Below are positions 24,901 to 36,200 of a stretch of DNA of 64,000 nt, one piece after another. A program made the position numbers and the translations under genes. The notes under the pieces were generated by a model. That model was not told where the DNA came from. It saw nothing but the letters and a program-made list of their open reading frames with translations, and ran no database searches. The stretch is from contig CAIIXF020000003.1 of assembly GCA_903813345.2 (NCBI GenBank), positions 20,724,931 through 20,788,930 of the forward strand. The letters run 5' to 3'. Source of the DNA: Owenia fusiformis (Eukaryota; Annelida; Polychaeta; Sabellida; Oweniidae). Positions within the stretch are counted from its first letter, which is position 1. Each line of letters begins with the position of its first letter.

Positions 24901-27900
24901 GTGTACTCCCTTTCTATATTTTACAGAAGATAATATTTATCTTGGTTTTGACCTTGAGTCAGTAAAATTTATCACCATTTCAGTTACAAAGTTGAACATT
25001 TCCCTAGCTAGCATCTTTAACAAATAAGCAGCACTGGTATATTCTTCAAACTAGTTACCGAAATGTTAACAAAATGTCGGAATCTCGAAGTTACGATTTT
25101 TCTTTTTTCCTTATTTAATGAGCTGTAGGCAACATTTTTATCACAAACATGTGTCAGCATCACATGTTTAATAAAATCTAGATATTTGCGAAGAAATAGT
25201 TCAGAAAACGAAAGAATAATAAATATATTTCCTCACTTGAAAAGGTACATGTATGTGAGGTATTATATCGGTGATTCTGTCATCTACTGAACTATTTGTT
25301 TGCAAACATGTAGATTTTCTTAAACATTGATACTGACACACGTTCGTGATAAAAATGTTGTGGAGATTGTGCATACAATGTGGGAAATAAGGAAAGCAGA
25401 AAAATCGTACCTTCAAAGTTCCAATACTATGTTACTGAAATGGATACATTTCCTCTCTAGTTTAAAGGGTGCAGTACCAGTTAAGTAGACTACTGTTTCA
25501 ATTGTCAAGTCCAATAACTGGAGTTTTCTTATAGTGACTTTCTGTGCCGCAAAAACAGCTTATTGGCCCATATTTTGAATAATAGGAATGTGTAATATTC
25601 CAGTGCTGTGGCAGAAAGAGAATGATAACAAAGAAAGCAATATTTACAGGAAACAAATACAACAGGGATACACTTGTTACAGATGATGATGAGGTAACTC
25701 AGATCACCAGTCAAATGTAATAAACTTGCATGTTTTGCCAGAAAGCACATATTGACAATTAAAGGAGTCTTTCATGTATGATAAAGAAATTATATTAAAA
25801 TATTCAAAGCCCATTTTTAAGTCACAATATAATTCTCTACTGAACAATTCGCTTTAGGTGCATGTTAACACTGAAAAATTCCTTTACTACTCATATTGTA
25901 CATTGCATGTACACCTATTCAGAAAAAAGAAAAGAAAGTAAAATACATTATGGCTTGATTATGATTATTTTAAAGGTAATCAATAGTAATTGAATATTTA
26001 AATCTTTTATCCAAAGAAGTCCACAATTGCAAACATCAATTTTAGGCATCATAGTTTGTCTGTTGGGATTTGCAACTTGGTTGAGATGTCGTTTTTATGT
26101 CACCACCAAAAGTGGTGACATATTGTTATGGTCTCCGGTTGGCGTCCGGCGTCTGTAACAATTTCTTACAACTTCCTATAACTTAAAAAATACTGTTTAG
26201 ACTGACTTCAATTTTTTTCTAAATCATCTACATGTTCTCAGAAGTTCAAATCTGACTTTAGATTTGACATTTGACCTTCAATGACCTTCTCAAGGTCAAA
26301 AAGGTCTTTTTTCAACTTGCTTCACATTGACTAAATTTTTTTTCAAAATCATCTACATGTTCTCAGAAATTCAAATCTGACTTTAGATTTGACATTTGAC
26401 CTTCAAATCTGACTTTAGATTTGACATTTGACCTTCAAATCTGACTTTAGATTTGACATTTGACCTTCAATGACCTTCTCAAGGTCAAAAAAGGTCAAAA
26501 AGGTCTGTTTTCAACTTGCTTCAAATTGACTAATTTTTTTTTTCAAAATCATCTACGTGTTCTCAGAAATTCAAATCTGACTTAAGATTTGACATTTGAC
26601 CTTCAATGACCTTCTCAAGGTCAAAAAAGGTCAAAAAGGTCTGTTTTCAACTTGCTTCAAATTGACTAAAAAATTTTTTCAAAATCATCTACATGTTCTC
26701 AGAAATTCAAATCTGACTTTAGATTTGACTTAAGATTTGACATTTGACCTTCAATGACCTTCTCAAAGTCAAAAAAGGTCAAAAAGGTCTTTTTTCAACT
26801 TGCTTCAAATTGACTAAAAATTTTTTTCAAAATCATCTACATGTTCTCAGAAATTCAAATCTGACTTTAGATTTGACATTTGACCTTCAATGACCTTCTC
26901 AAGGTCAAAAAAGGTCAAAAAGGTCTGTTTTCAACTTGCTTCAAATTGACTAAATTTTTTTTTCAAAATCATCTACGTGTTCTCAGAAATTCAAATCTGA
27001 CTTAAGATTTGACATTTGACCTTCAATGACCTTCTCAAGGTCAAAAAAGGTCAAAAAGGTCTGTTTTCAACTTGCTTCAAATTGACTAAAAAAAATTTTC
27101 AAAATCATCTACGTGTTCTCAGAAATTCAAATCTGACTTTAGATTTGACTTAAGATTTGACATTTGACCTTCAATGACCTTCTCAAAGTCAAAAAGGGTC
27201 AAAAAGGTCTTTTTTCAACTTGCTTCAAATTGACTAAAAATTTTTTTCAAAATCATCTACATGTTCTCAGAAATTCAAATCTGACTTTAGATTTGACATT
27301 TGACCTTCAATGACCTTCTCAATGTCAAAAAAGGTCAAAAAGGTATTTTTTCATCTTGCTTCAAATTGACTAAATTTTTTTTCAAAATCATCTACTTGTT
27401 CTCAGAAATTCAAATATGACTTTAGATTTGACATTTGACCTTCAATGACCTTCTCAAGGTCAAAAAAGGTCAAAAAGGTCTTTTTTCAACTTGCTTCAAA
27501 TTGACTAATGTTTTTTTTCAAAATCATCTACATGTTCTCAGAAATTCAAATCTGACTTTAGATTTGACATTTGACCTTTAATGACCTTCTCAAGGTCAAA
27601 AAAGGTCAAAAAGGTCTGTTTTCAACTTGCTTCAAATTGACTAAAAAAAATTTTCAAAATCATCTACGTGTTCTCAGAAATTCAAATCTGACTTTAGATT
27701 TGACTTAAGATTTGACATTTGACCTTCAATGACCTTCTCAAAGTCAAAAAAGGTCAAAAAGGTCTTTTTCAACTTGCTTCAAATTGACTAATTTTTTTTT
27801 TCAAAATCATCTACATGTTCTCAGAAATTCAAATCTGACTTTAGATTTGACATTTGACCTTCAATGACCTTCTCAATGTCAAAAAAGGTCAAAAAGGTAT

Positions 27901-30309
27901 TTTTTCATCTTGCTTCAAATTGACTAAATTTTTTTTCAAAATCATCTACATGTTCTCAGAAATTCAAATATGACTTTACATTTGACTTTAGATTTGACAT
28001 TTGACCTTCAATGACCTTTTCAAGGTCAAAAAAGGTCAAAAAGGTCTGTTTTCAACTTGCTTCAAATTGACTAAAAAAATTTTTCAAAATCATCTACATG
28101 TTCTCAGAAATTCAAATATGACTTTACATTTGACTTTAGATTTGACATTTGACCTTTAATGACCTTCTCAAGGTCAAAAAAGGTCAAAAAGGTCTGTTTT
28201 CAACTTGCTTCAAATTGACCAAAATTTTTTTTCAAAATCATTTACATCTTTTCAGAAGTTCAAATTTGACTTTACAAGTTCTCAGAAATTCAAATCTGAC
28301 TTAAGTTTGAACTCATAATATTGTGAGCAACTAGGTGGTGACATTTTGTCATGTTAATGCCTTGTCTATTTAGCAATCATTATTTTTGTCAAATTGGAGA
28401 TGTAAATCGCTAAAATGATCTATTTATTTAACATTTGTAGTTGGATGAAGGGGTAACAAGAGAAAAGAAGTTTAAAATTGGAGATGACTGTAGAGCAAAC
28501 CTTGAGGCATTTCACGATATTCACCACTGGTTGTATCATTTTAAGTCAAGGGCAGTTGTAAAGGTAAGATCACTTTACAATATTCATTGCTTGTTGTATC
28601 ATTTAAAGTCAGTGTCCCAAGGGTGACTTTGTGATAGACACCACTGGTTGTATCATTTTAAGTCAAGGGCAGTTGTAAAGGTAAGATCACTTTACAATAT
28701 TCATTGCTTGTTGTATCATTTAAAGTCAGTGTCCCAAGGGTGACTTTGTGATAGACACCACTGGTTGTATCATTTTAAGTCAAGGGCAGTTGTAAAGGTA
28801 AGATCACTTTACAATATTCATTGCTTGTTGTATCATTTAAAGTCAGTGTCCCAAGGGTGACTTTGTGATAGACACCACTGGTTGTATCATTTCAAGTCAG
28901 GGTCACTTGAAGGGTTGACTTTGTGATAGACACCACTGGTTGTATCATTTCAAGTCTAAGGCACTTGATATGGTAAGATGACTCTATGATATTCACCAGT
29001 TGGTGTTTCATTTCAAGTCAAGAAAAAGAGCACTTGATTTTCTCTTCATCTTTGATATTGGTAAGAACATTTTTTGATGGTCACTGCTTGTTGTATCATT
29101 TCAAGTCAAGGGCACTTGATAAGGAAAGATGACTTCCTGATTGTCATATTACTGATCGTGTCGGGCACTTTATAAGGTGATATGCTCATCAATATATGGA
29201 GATATTTTGTATCAGTGAAAATTTTTGACAATCTTGTCTTGTTCAGCTAGCTATATTGATGCATTTAAGAATACTGGCTTTTCTATTACAATATGCAGTT
29301 TTTTTTATTACATTATCCTTTAAAGTATTATTTATAACGCAATGGTATTCATGTTTAGATTGATGAAGTGAAGGCCAAGTTTGGGGATGATGTTGAAGTT
29401 GATGAGATCATCACATCAATATTAGAGGATGAAGACTGGATAGAGGAGGTAAAATTAACAATTCAAACCTCATAGTAACCAACATAGAATATTTAATTTT
29501 TTTAGTATGGTACAATAAGCTGTGAACACAAAGTGAACATTAAAGATTTAAGTCCAGGATTGAATGAATTATAGATGATTTAAACCATTTTGTAGATACT
29601 TTAAACCATGTACATCTTGTTTCCAGACTGAGGGCGGTTCAATTTGTTTACTCATGTGCTTAATTTTTTCCCACATTGCACAGTATTTTGCACAGTGTCA
29701 CTTAATATAATGTATTCTTGAAAGAAGACTTTTTGCAAGGTTAAATGGGCAAAACAGACCATTTGACATTTTGACTTGCATAAGCACCTGTCTTGCTATT
29801 CCTTATGATATTATTGAAGTGTATATACATATAGTCAGATTTATAGACCCAATCCCAACTTATGAATAGAAAAATAGATTATATTATTTATTACATCCAA
29901 TAAAAATAGTATTGTTCAATTCACAACAAGTAGTTGTTCAGAGTAACACAAATGTAGGTTTTCACTGAATGCAAACTTGAAATTATGGAATTGATGAAAG
30001 TAATTATGATGAAATTAATTTCACTGAATCTAAAAAATATGTTGTTGTTTTAAGAATGCAGATTATTTGAAATACTGTGCTCTGATTGAAATTTGATATA
30101 TCATGCCTAGCTATGTGTAAATATTCTACATTGCAATCTCAAATTACACAATATTTCAACTCTACTCAAATATATTTTGCAGAAATATTATTTTGCAGCA
30201 AACTGACGATATTCGGGAGAAGCTTACCACTGCTGAATGTGTAAAGATGAACAGCAAAGCTACCTACAGTTCATGTACAAGAGGCGATTTCGATGATGAC
30301 TATTACTAG
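18990..30309 (+). CDS. Unrecognised, probably nuclear protein: acidic/Ser-rich region plus helical C-terminal region
   Basis: Nine coding exons join in phase: 18990-19104, 21091-22159, 22983-23103, 23581-23701, 24186-24283, 24818-24883, 28441-28563, 29359-29448, 30199-30309 (stop TAG), about 637 aa. The ATG follows an acceptor at 18968. The 1069-bp exon encodes a low-complexity region: a six-Gln run, many acidic Ser clusters (ESESDSDKS, DDDNDDD) that look like CK2 sites, and basic patches (KQKRKRP, NKRRQSKK) that look like nuclear localisation signals. Exon 3 adds an EEEEELDED stretch. The remaining ~220 residues are predicted mostly helical (EKLKYLIEKTLRQLLYSPEQ; VDPAIQHVMDKWIMPKAELV) and end DFDDDYY. 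I could not name the family; the helical part faintly recalls DUF4211 of CCDC82, unproven. Intron 6 carries a satellite-filled element and intron 7 a duplicated splice donor. Confidence 0.75.
19223..19405. repeat. Pogo-like fragment (GTAAAACCTG end)
   Basis: CCGTAAAACCTGCTCAGTGA and a string of GTTCACTA/AAACACC words match the termini and body style of the pogo-like element at 20775-21021. The right end is not clear. It is intronic in the plus-strand gene. Confidence 0.45.
19957..20143. repeat. Dispersed ~190-bp repeat (CAGTG...CACTG ends), copy 2
   Basis: It begins CAGTGTTCTCCACAG and ends in a G-run plus TCACTG. The body matches 5171-5380. A partial third copy follows near 20500-20580. Intronic. 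Confidence 0.65.
20775..21021. mobile_element. Pogo/Tigger-like MITE with TA duplication
   Basis: TA then CAGTAAAACCTTTGGAGATG on the left, and ACACATGTTTTACTG then TA on the right. CAG termini, a TA duplication and the AGTAAAACC motif fit the pogo branch of Tc1/mariner. 247 bp, non-coding. Confidence 0.75.
22329..22408. repeat. Long near-perfect hairpin in an intron
   Basis: AAATTTTATTCTG...AAGACCTCAATCAC pairs with GCGATTGAGGTCTTTGGCAA...CAGAATAAAATTT, giving a stem of about 38 bp with a few mismatches around a short loop. The inner AAGACCTCAATC / GATTGAGGTCTT part is perfect. It could be a mini-foldback or a transcribed pre-miRNA-like hairpin. Confidence 0.7.
24350..24560. repeat. Dispersed repeat with CTGTCTGTC tract
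   Basis: GAAGGGATATAGAGATTGCC, a CTGTCTGTC-rich tract, then AACTCAAATACCTTTAATCC, and a TTCTGCTCGAAAG...AATTG... block. The same word order occurs at 34057-34260, so this is a dispersed family. Intronic. Confidence 0.65.
25070..25420. mobile_element. Foldback element, same family as 60490-60865
   Basis: The left arm (AACAAAATGTCGGAATC...ACGATTTTTC...GTGTCAGCATCACATG...GCGAAGAAATAGTTCAG) is inverted in the right arm (CTGAACTATTTGTTTGCAAA...ATACTGACACACGTTCGTGA...AAAAATCGTACC). The copy at 60490-60865 has the same design. Non-coding, intronic. Confidence 0.7.
26099..28344. mobile_element. Satellite-filled non-autonomous element with TGTCACCACC ends
   Basis: The left end TGTCACCACCAAAAGTGGTGACA is a short hairpin. 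The right end GGTGGTGACA at 28335-28344 is its inverse. Between about 26220 and 28290 lie some 14 head-to-tail units of about 130-155 bp, each with CAAAATCATCTACATGTTCT, CAAATCTGACTTTAGATTTG, ACATTTGACCTTCAATGACC and CAAGGTCAAAAAAGGTCAAA. Length differences come mainly from local extra copies of a CAAATCTGACTTTAGATTTG palindrome and from T-runs. A short satellite-free relative lies at 50224-50358. It occupies an intron of the plus-strand gene. Confidence 0.8.
28529..28990. repeat. 117-bp tandem duplication carrying a splice donor
   Basis: Three copies with exact 117-bp spacing (GGCAGTTGTA at 28551, 28668 and 28785) include the last ~40 bp of the exon ending at 28563 and its donor AAAG|GTAAGATC. 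Two more diverged, shorter copies follow to about 28990, and weaker echoes reach about 29130. Confidence 0.88.
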
Positions 30310-31020
30310 CTTTACTAGCTTAAAACAACAGGTTACTAAGGGATCACCACAGTAAACAAAATGTCTTGTAAACATCTCATTGTTCAAGTATTTTAATTGA
30401 CATTGTGTATATATTCTGAGAAGAAAAAGCAGTACTTGTGATTTACTTTTAATTTACTACACGGTCAACTCTAGAAAGTCAGCTTGATGCCCCTATCTAT
30501 ATATCTATATTGTGATCATATGGTGGCATATTGTTATTGCCACCATTTTTGTCTTAAGCAGTTGGCATTCGAAGATGAGTACCTGATGTTATTGTCTGTA
30601 AAAGTTGCATGTTGTGACATTTTTTGTGTTTGAAAATGCTCCTTGACAATCAGTGTCTTGGTGTCATTTAGGATATTTTAGTTACTTGGATCAAGTTTTG
30701 ATTGAAACTTCATTTTTAGTGGGTGATACTTTTAAATCAGATTATCATGTAATCATAGAAAATGATAAACATTTCATATTATCTTAGAGGTTAAATTATA
30801 AAGGTGACATCTAATTTTGAAAATCACGAGGTTATACTATGTATTGCATGTAAATATGTATATATTGACACATTTTTACCATATACATACAAGAACATAC
30901 ATTTGTATGTAGTACCATTTGTGTATTGCAAAATACATTGCTTTGCATTGTATACAAGGTAGCTGTATCTCATGATCTTCCATGTATGATTATTTTATTT
31001 ATATCTTCTGTACATTAAAT
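30310..31020 (+). other. Probable 3' untranslated region of the plus-strand gene
   Basis: No coding potential. A weak poly(A) signal ATTAAA occurs at about 31014, just before the 48-bp minisatellite. The transcript end is not certain. Confidence 0.4.
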
Positions 31021-31029
31021 GATAAACAA

Positions 31030-31555
31030 GTATACGATAGATACATGGACAATGACTATCTACATTGATAAACAAGTATACCATGCATGGAAATATATAT
31101 CCATTGATAAACAAGTATACCATTCATGGAAATGTATATCCATTGTACATTGATAAACAAGTATACCATGAATTGAAATGTATATCCTTTGTACATTGAT
31201 AAGCAAGTATACCATGCATGGAAATGTATATTCATTGTACATGATGAACAAGTATGCCATGTATAGAATGTATATCCATTGTACATTGATAAACAAGTAT
31301 ACCATGCATGGAAATGGATATCCATGGTACATTGATAAACAAGTATACCATGCGTGGAAATGTATATCCATTGTACATTGATAAACAAGTATTCCATGCA
31401 TGGAAATGTATATCCTTTGTACATTGATAAACAAGTTTACCATGCACGGAAATGTATATCCATTGTACATTGAAAAACAAGTATACCATTCATGGGAATG
31501 TATATCCATTGTACTTTGATAAACAAGTATTCCATGCATGGAAATCGTTTGTACA
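31030..31555. repeat. 48-bp minisatellite
   Basis: About ten units of 48 bp with consensus words TGTACATTGATAAACAAGTA, TACCATGCATGGAAATGTAT and ATCCATTG. Since 48 is divisible by three, several frames stay open on both strands, producing repetitive open frames that are not genes. Confidence 0.92.
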
Positions 31556-31693
31556 TTTTAGTTGATTTAATTAAAATGAAAGATAGTATATTTATATAAT
31601 TTATTAACACTATGTGAGATTTATTTACATTTATTCTTAATCTTTTGTTTGGACAATAATTTATACACATTAGTCTTATGATTTTATAATATA

Positions 31694-32548
31694 CAGTAAA
31701 ACCTGTCCGATGGAATACCTCTCTGTAGGGAAAACCTGTGAACAAGGAATGCTTTTCAAAAGAACCAAATATTTTTCCATTGACTTACATGTTAACGGAC
31801 CCTCTCTGTAGGGAAAACCTATGAACAGGGAACAAGGAACACTATTTTGGGGCAATATATGAAAATTCACCTGTGAACAAGGAATATGGAATATTGGTGA
31901 CACTGTGTATTCCATTATTTTTCAGAGGTGTGAAAGTCTAAGCCAATATCTGATTCCAAAAAGCTTGGATTAATATGACTGAGATTAAGATAAGCCAATT
32001 GTTGACATGATGTAGCATCCCACCCACTGTTAATTACCTTGATTTATTTTAAAACTAATACTAATCTGTTTGTTACTTATTATCATGACACCAATTTTTC
32101 CTTTCAAAAACCTACTTACATCAAATCAGTTGTGATAATCTAGGGACTGACACAATTGTTTTATGGAGATAACAGATAGTAAGTACATGGTCATGTTGAG
32201 CCAAAGCTCTTTAAATCTTTTACTGATCCAACTTCCAGATTATAAATGATATAAAATGGGGTTGATGAAACTTGAATTTCAGTTCTTAGCAATATATATG
32301 TACACATCATATCAATGATCTTTGATCAACTAGACATCATCAGACGCTAGAAGCAGCTAAAATCAACATGGGGAGAACGTAAACAAGTATGGAGTCGGCA
32401 TTTGTACAATCAATCAATATATATACAAATATGCTTATTCGGCAATTTTGAGTTTGCTGAAAGTGCAGCCCCTCTCTATAGGGAAAACCTCTGAACAAGG
32501 AAACTTTCCTCCAGTCCCAAGAGCATTCCCTGTTCGCAGGTTTTACTG
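31694..32548. mobile_element. Pogo/Tigger-like non-autonomous element, 855 bp
   Basis: TA then CAGTAAAACCTGTCCG on the left, TTCGCAGGTTTTACTG then TA on the right. The words CTCTCTGTAGGGAAAACCTG and GAACAAGGAA recur three times near the two ends. No transposase frame. It lies downstream of the plus-strand gene. Confidence 0.82.
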
Positions 32549-32639
32549 TATATTCAATATCATTATTTTTAATATATTTTGCACTATTAGATATTGTTTT
32601 TGTTGGTGAATAAATTTGCATATGCCCTAAGTTTTGTCA

Positions 32640-32955
32640 ATGTTACACAGGTACCATATTTGGTATTTGAATGGGTTGTCAACCATATTTCGTTTTTTAA
32701 TTGGTTGTGGACCATATTTGGTATTTGAATGGGTTGTTGTTGAATGGGTTGTCAGTCATATTTGGTAATTGAATGGATTGGCAACCATGTTTGGTAATTG
32801 AATGGGTTGGCAACCATGTTCCGTATTTGAATTTGTTGTCAACCATATTTGGTATTTGAATGGGCTGTCAACCATTTTTGGTATCTGAATAGGTTGTCAA
32901 CCATATTTGGTATTTGAATGGGCTGTGGTCCTTATTTTATATTTGAATGGGTTGC
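32640..32955. repeat. ~30-bp minisatellite
   Basis: About nine imperfect units of the type ACCATATTTGGTATTTGAAT then GGGTTGTCA. Unit length varies from 28 to 40 bp. Non-coding, downstream of carbonic anhydrase gene 1. Confidence 0.85.
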
Positions 32956-33018
32956 CTAATGTCCTTATACAAATAGAAGCAAATATGAAATGATTTTTCA
33001 AGAAATTTTTCAATATTT

Positions 33019-33024
33019 TTTATT
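33019..33024 (-). promoter_or_regulatory. Candidate poly(A) signal, carbonic anhydrase gene 1
   Basis: AATAAA on the minus strand, about 226 bp past the stop codon at 33250. Confidence 0.4.
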
Positions 33025-33249
33025 TTTCAATTGAACAAGTTGTTAAGGAAAATGTTTGCCTCTATAGAAAGTCCATGCTGATATTGTCCTTATTCCATAT
33101 TTATCATCCTCATATTGTATCCTACACCTTCAGACTGACCTCCTCATTTTCTCCATCAACTTTAACTACAAAATAGGAAGAAAAATATATACAAGATTTC
33201 AATAAGTATTGCTATAATAACTAGCTTCATATTTGACTTTACTTTGCAC

Positions 33250-36200
33250 TTACCATGTTTTGTACACAGTTCTTCCATTTAGGTCTTGCACTTCCCTGAA
33301 ATTGTTCACAATATGGTGTTTGCCTCCATGCTCCAACAACTTCTCAAACTGCGCAAGCTGGAATGTAAAAAAGTAATATAGGTTAACTATGTATAATTAT
33401 ACATATATAATTTACATATATTTTATATAGAGTTTATACTCGTCCAATGATCATGTGTCAGAAATTATCACAGATTATGTACAATGTACTACAGTAAGCT
33501 ACATATTTTCGTATGCACCTGTGTTCATGTACTGTACCTTTTGCCATATTTCTAATGACCTAGTCCGTATAATCGTGGGTCTCGCACGCGGTGATTGTTG
33601 AGATCCTCTGGTAAGTTAAGGTTTGTTTCCCAAATGGTTTCATACAAATACTGATGTATGCAACTTAGATAATAATTAAGAGTCGGTAATTTCGAAGACT
33701 CGCGTGCCAATCTAAGATGGTCTCAAGAAACTGAACAAGACAACTCTTGTGTGTCGTACAGCATGTGAATACAACGACATCTAATATTTCTTAGACAGAT
33801 TCTAGTTACCTGGGATGCTGATAACTTTATAGTTTCCTTAAAGAGTGTCCAGATAACAATCTCAGAAAATGGTTTGGTTGTCAGTGAGCCGAAGTAGCGA
33901 TAGAATCCTGAATCGGTTTCACCAGTGATCAGTTCTTGAAGGTTTACTTTATCGAGAACGGTCGCCTGGTCTGTAAAAACAAAATGAAATAGTCATTTTA
34001 ACATCCTACGAGACAAAAATGTATTATTAATCACTGGAACCACCAACAGTTATCCCATGGAACGAAGTTCAGAGGGATATAGGAAACGCCTCCGTACGTC
34101 CGTTTGGGCGATAACTCAAATACCATTGGCCCGATTTTGTTCATATTTTGTACATATATGCTCTATGGAAGTAGAAATTCTGCTCGAAAGCCAATTTTTC
34201 AAAATGTCAGTTCATTTAAGAATGGCAGCCATTTTAGTGTCGATTCTACAGTAATTTAGGTACAGTTTATAAAACTGTAATAGCAATATGTTTTAAATGT
34301 AAAAAGATATACTGATATACAGGGCATTATGAAGCTAGAAATGTAGATATTTAAGAAACATATGTCAACCATCTTGAAAAAGGGTGGCCTTTACAAGTTA
34401 TCTTACGATTTTTTATCTAACTTGAACAGTAGTAGAGCGATTTTGTTCATATTTGGTATGTGAATACTATAGGCAGCTATTTTGAAAGAATTACATTTAC
34501 GTGTGTGCGATTTTGTTGAACCCTTTGTTGAAATTTTTGCTGTATCTTGAAAAGTAGTAGAGCGATTTAAATATTTGATATGTGAATACTCATAAGCATG
34601 GTGATACTTTGACTGATAGGCGGTCATTTTGAAAATGGCCGTCATTTTTACGTCTGTTAATTTTCATTTTTTACAAAAAGTAGCAGAGCGATTTTGTTTA
34701 TACAGTATTTGGTTTGTGAATAATCATAATCATGGCACACTGTCTTATGACCCTTTGACTAGTAGCCATGCAGGCATTTTGAAAAATGGCCACCATTCAC
34801 ATGCATACATGTGTGCGATTTTGTAATATTTTTTTGATAAATGCATTTGGACATGTTTTCTCATCAGTAGTGTGAAAATTATTTCACTCTAACGATCGTT
34901 ATAGCTGAAAAAGTAGTAGAAGCATTTTATAAAAATGCCAGCCATGGATGTTTGATGGGATTTGCTACGCTTTGGCGTTGCTGTTGTCTTGTTATTGTTA
35001 GACATGATATGACCTTAAATGATTACAAGTATATACTACCTTCTTTTTTAACGTCTTTGAGTCCTGCAATGAGAGCATCCCACGCTTGATTGCGCTCTTT
35101 AGAAATCTATGAGTAGAAGAAAAATACAAATATTTGAGTGAAACGAAATAAGGCTCTAAGAATCTATATCTATATACATGTACCAGGTAATCAAGTTTGG
35201 ATTTTGATGCAACGTGTATCACTACTATTCTTCATTTGACATACTTTTTGCCTTTCTACCAGCAATTTATATGAAGATAGCAAAACGGATGGTATCCAAG
35301 AACACTGGGCTTCAAACAGACCCACACGGGGTCCTCATGAGATTTTATATGGTATTGGAAAATTTGTCAAAAATTGAGATAAGAATTATGATATGTAATA
35401 TGTATGCTATATTAGTAAACTAAACTTATGTCTTTCTGTTTGACCATGTCAATGATGTAGGATTCAAAAATTATTTTGGCCAAAATACCCAGTCAGTGAC
35501 AGAGTGATCAAGGGCGTCAATATAATCATTTTGAGTCATATTGTTTTGCAATAAACAATACCACATACCTCAAAGAAAAATCCCAAGACTGCAAGCTCTG
35601 CACAAGTTGATTTTCCAGTTGCTAACTTTGTCACAATATGCATCTACAAAAAAGATTGCGTACAATTTCAGATTTGAGATCGTAAAATGGTCCAACAAAT
35701 ACGTACGGTTAAACTAGCATTCGTGCCTATTTACTTTTTAGAGCATAAGTAGTGAGTACGTATAACACGATGATACTTGTATATATAATATGACTTTACA
35801 CAAACCTTTTATATAAAGACCGTTATATATCGGTCTATGTTTGCGGCTAGGATGAAGAAAGTACTCTTCTTCGTCCTAGGTTTGCGGTAACCGGCACTAA
35901 AAATACATAACTTTACCTCTAATGGATATTGAAGTCCGTTAATTGTGTGTTCAGAGCCTTTTTTTAAATGTTTCCCCCAATGAAAGTGGGCTTGGAGGAC
36001 AGAATATGTGCCAACTAGACCACCCCCAGAAATAGAGTAATCACATTTTCCCAGTTCCAGTTGAGCTGAAAGGTAAATTAGAAGCAGAGTTATGTGTCAT
36101 CTCGAGGTCTTTCTTGAATGAAGATCAAATCTTAAATGTTTGACTGAGATATGACACATTTCAAGTGGGTCATATCTACCTTCATTTCAGTGTCAAAGAC

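Noticed and set aside
31056-31539. Long overlapping open frames on both strands
   Set aside because: They come from a 48-bp tandem repeat whose length is a multiple of three; the peptides are just the repeat read through.
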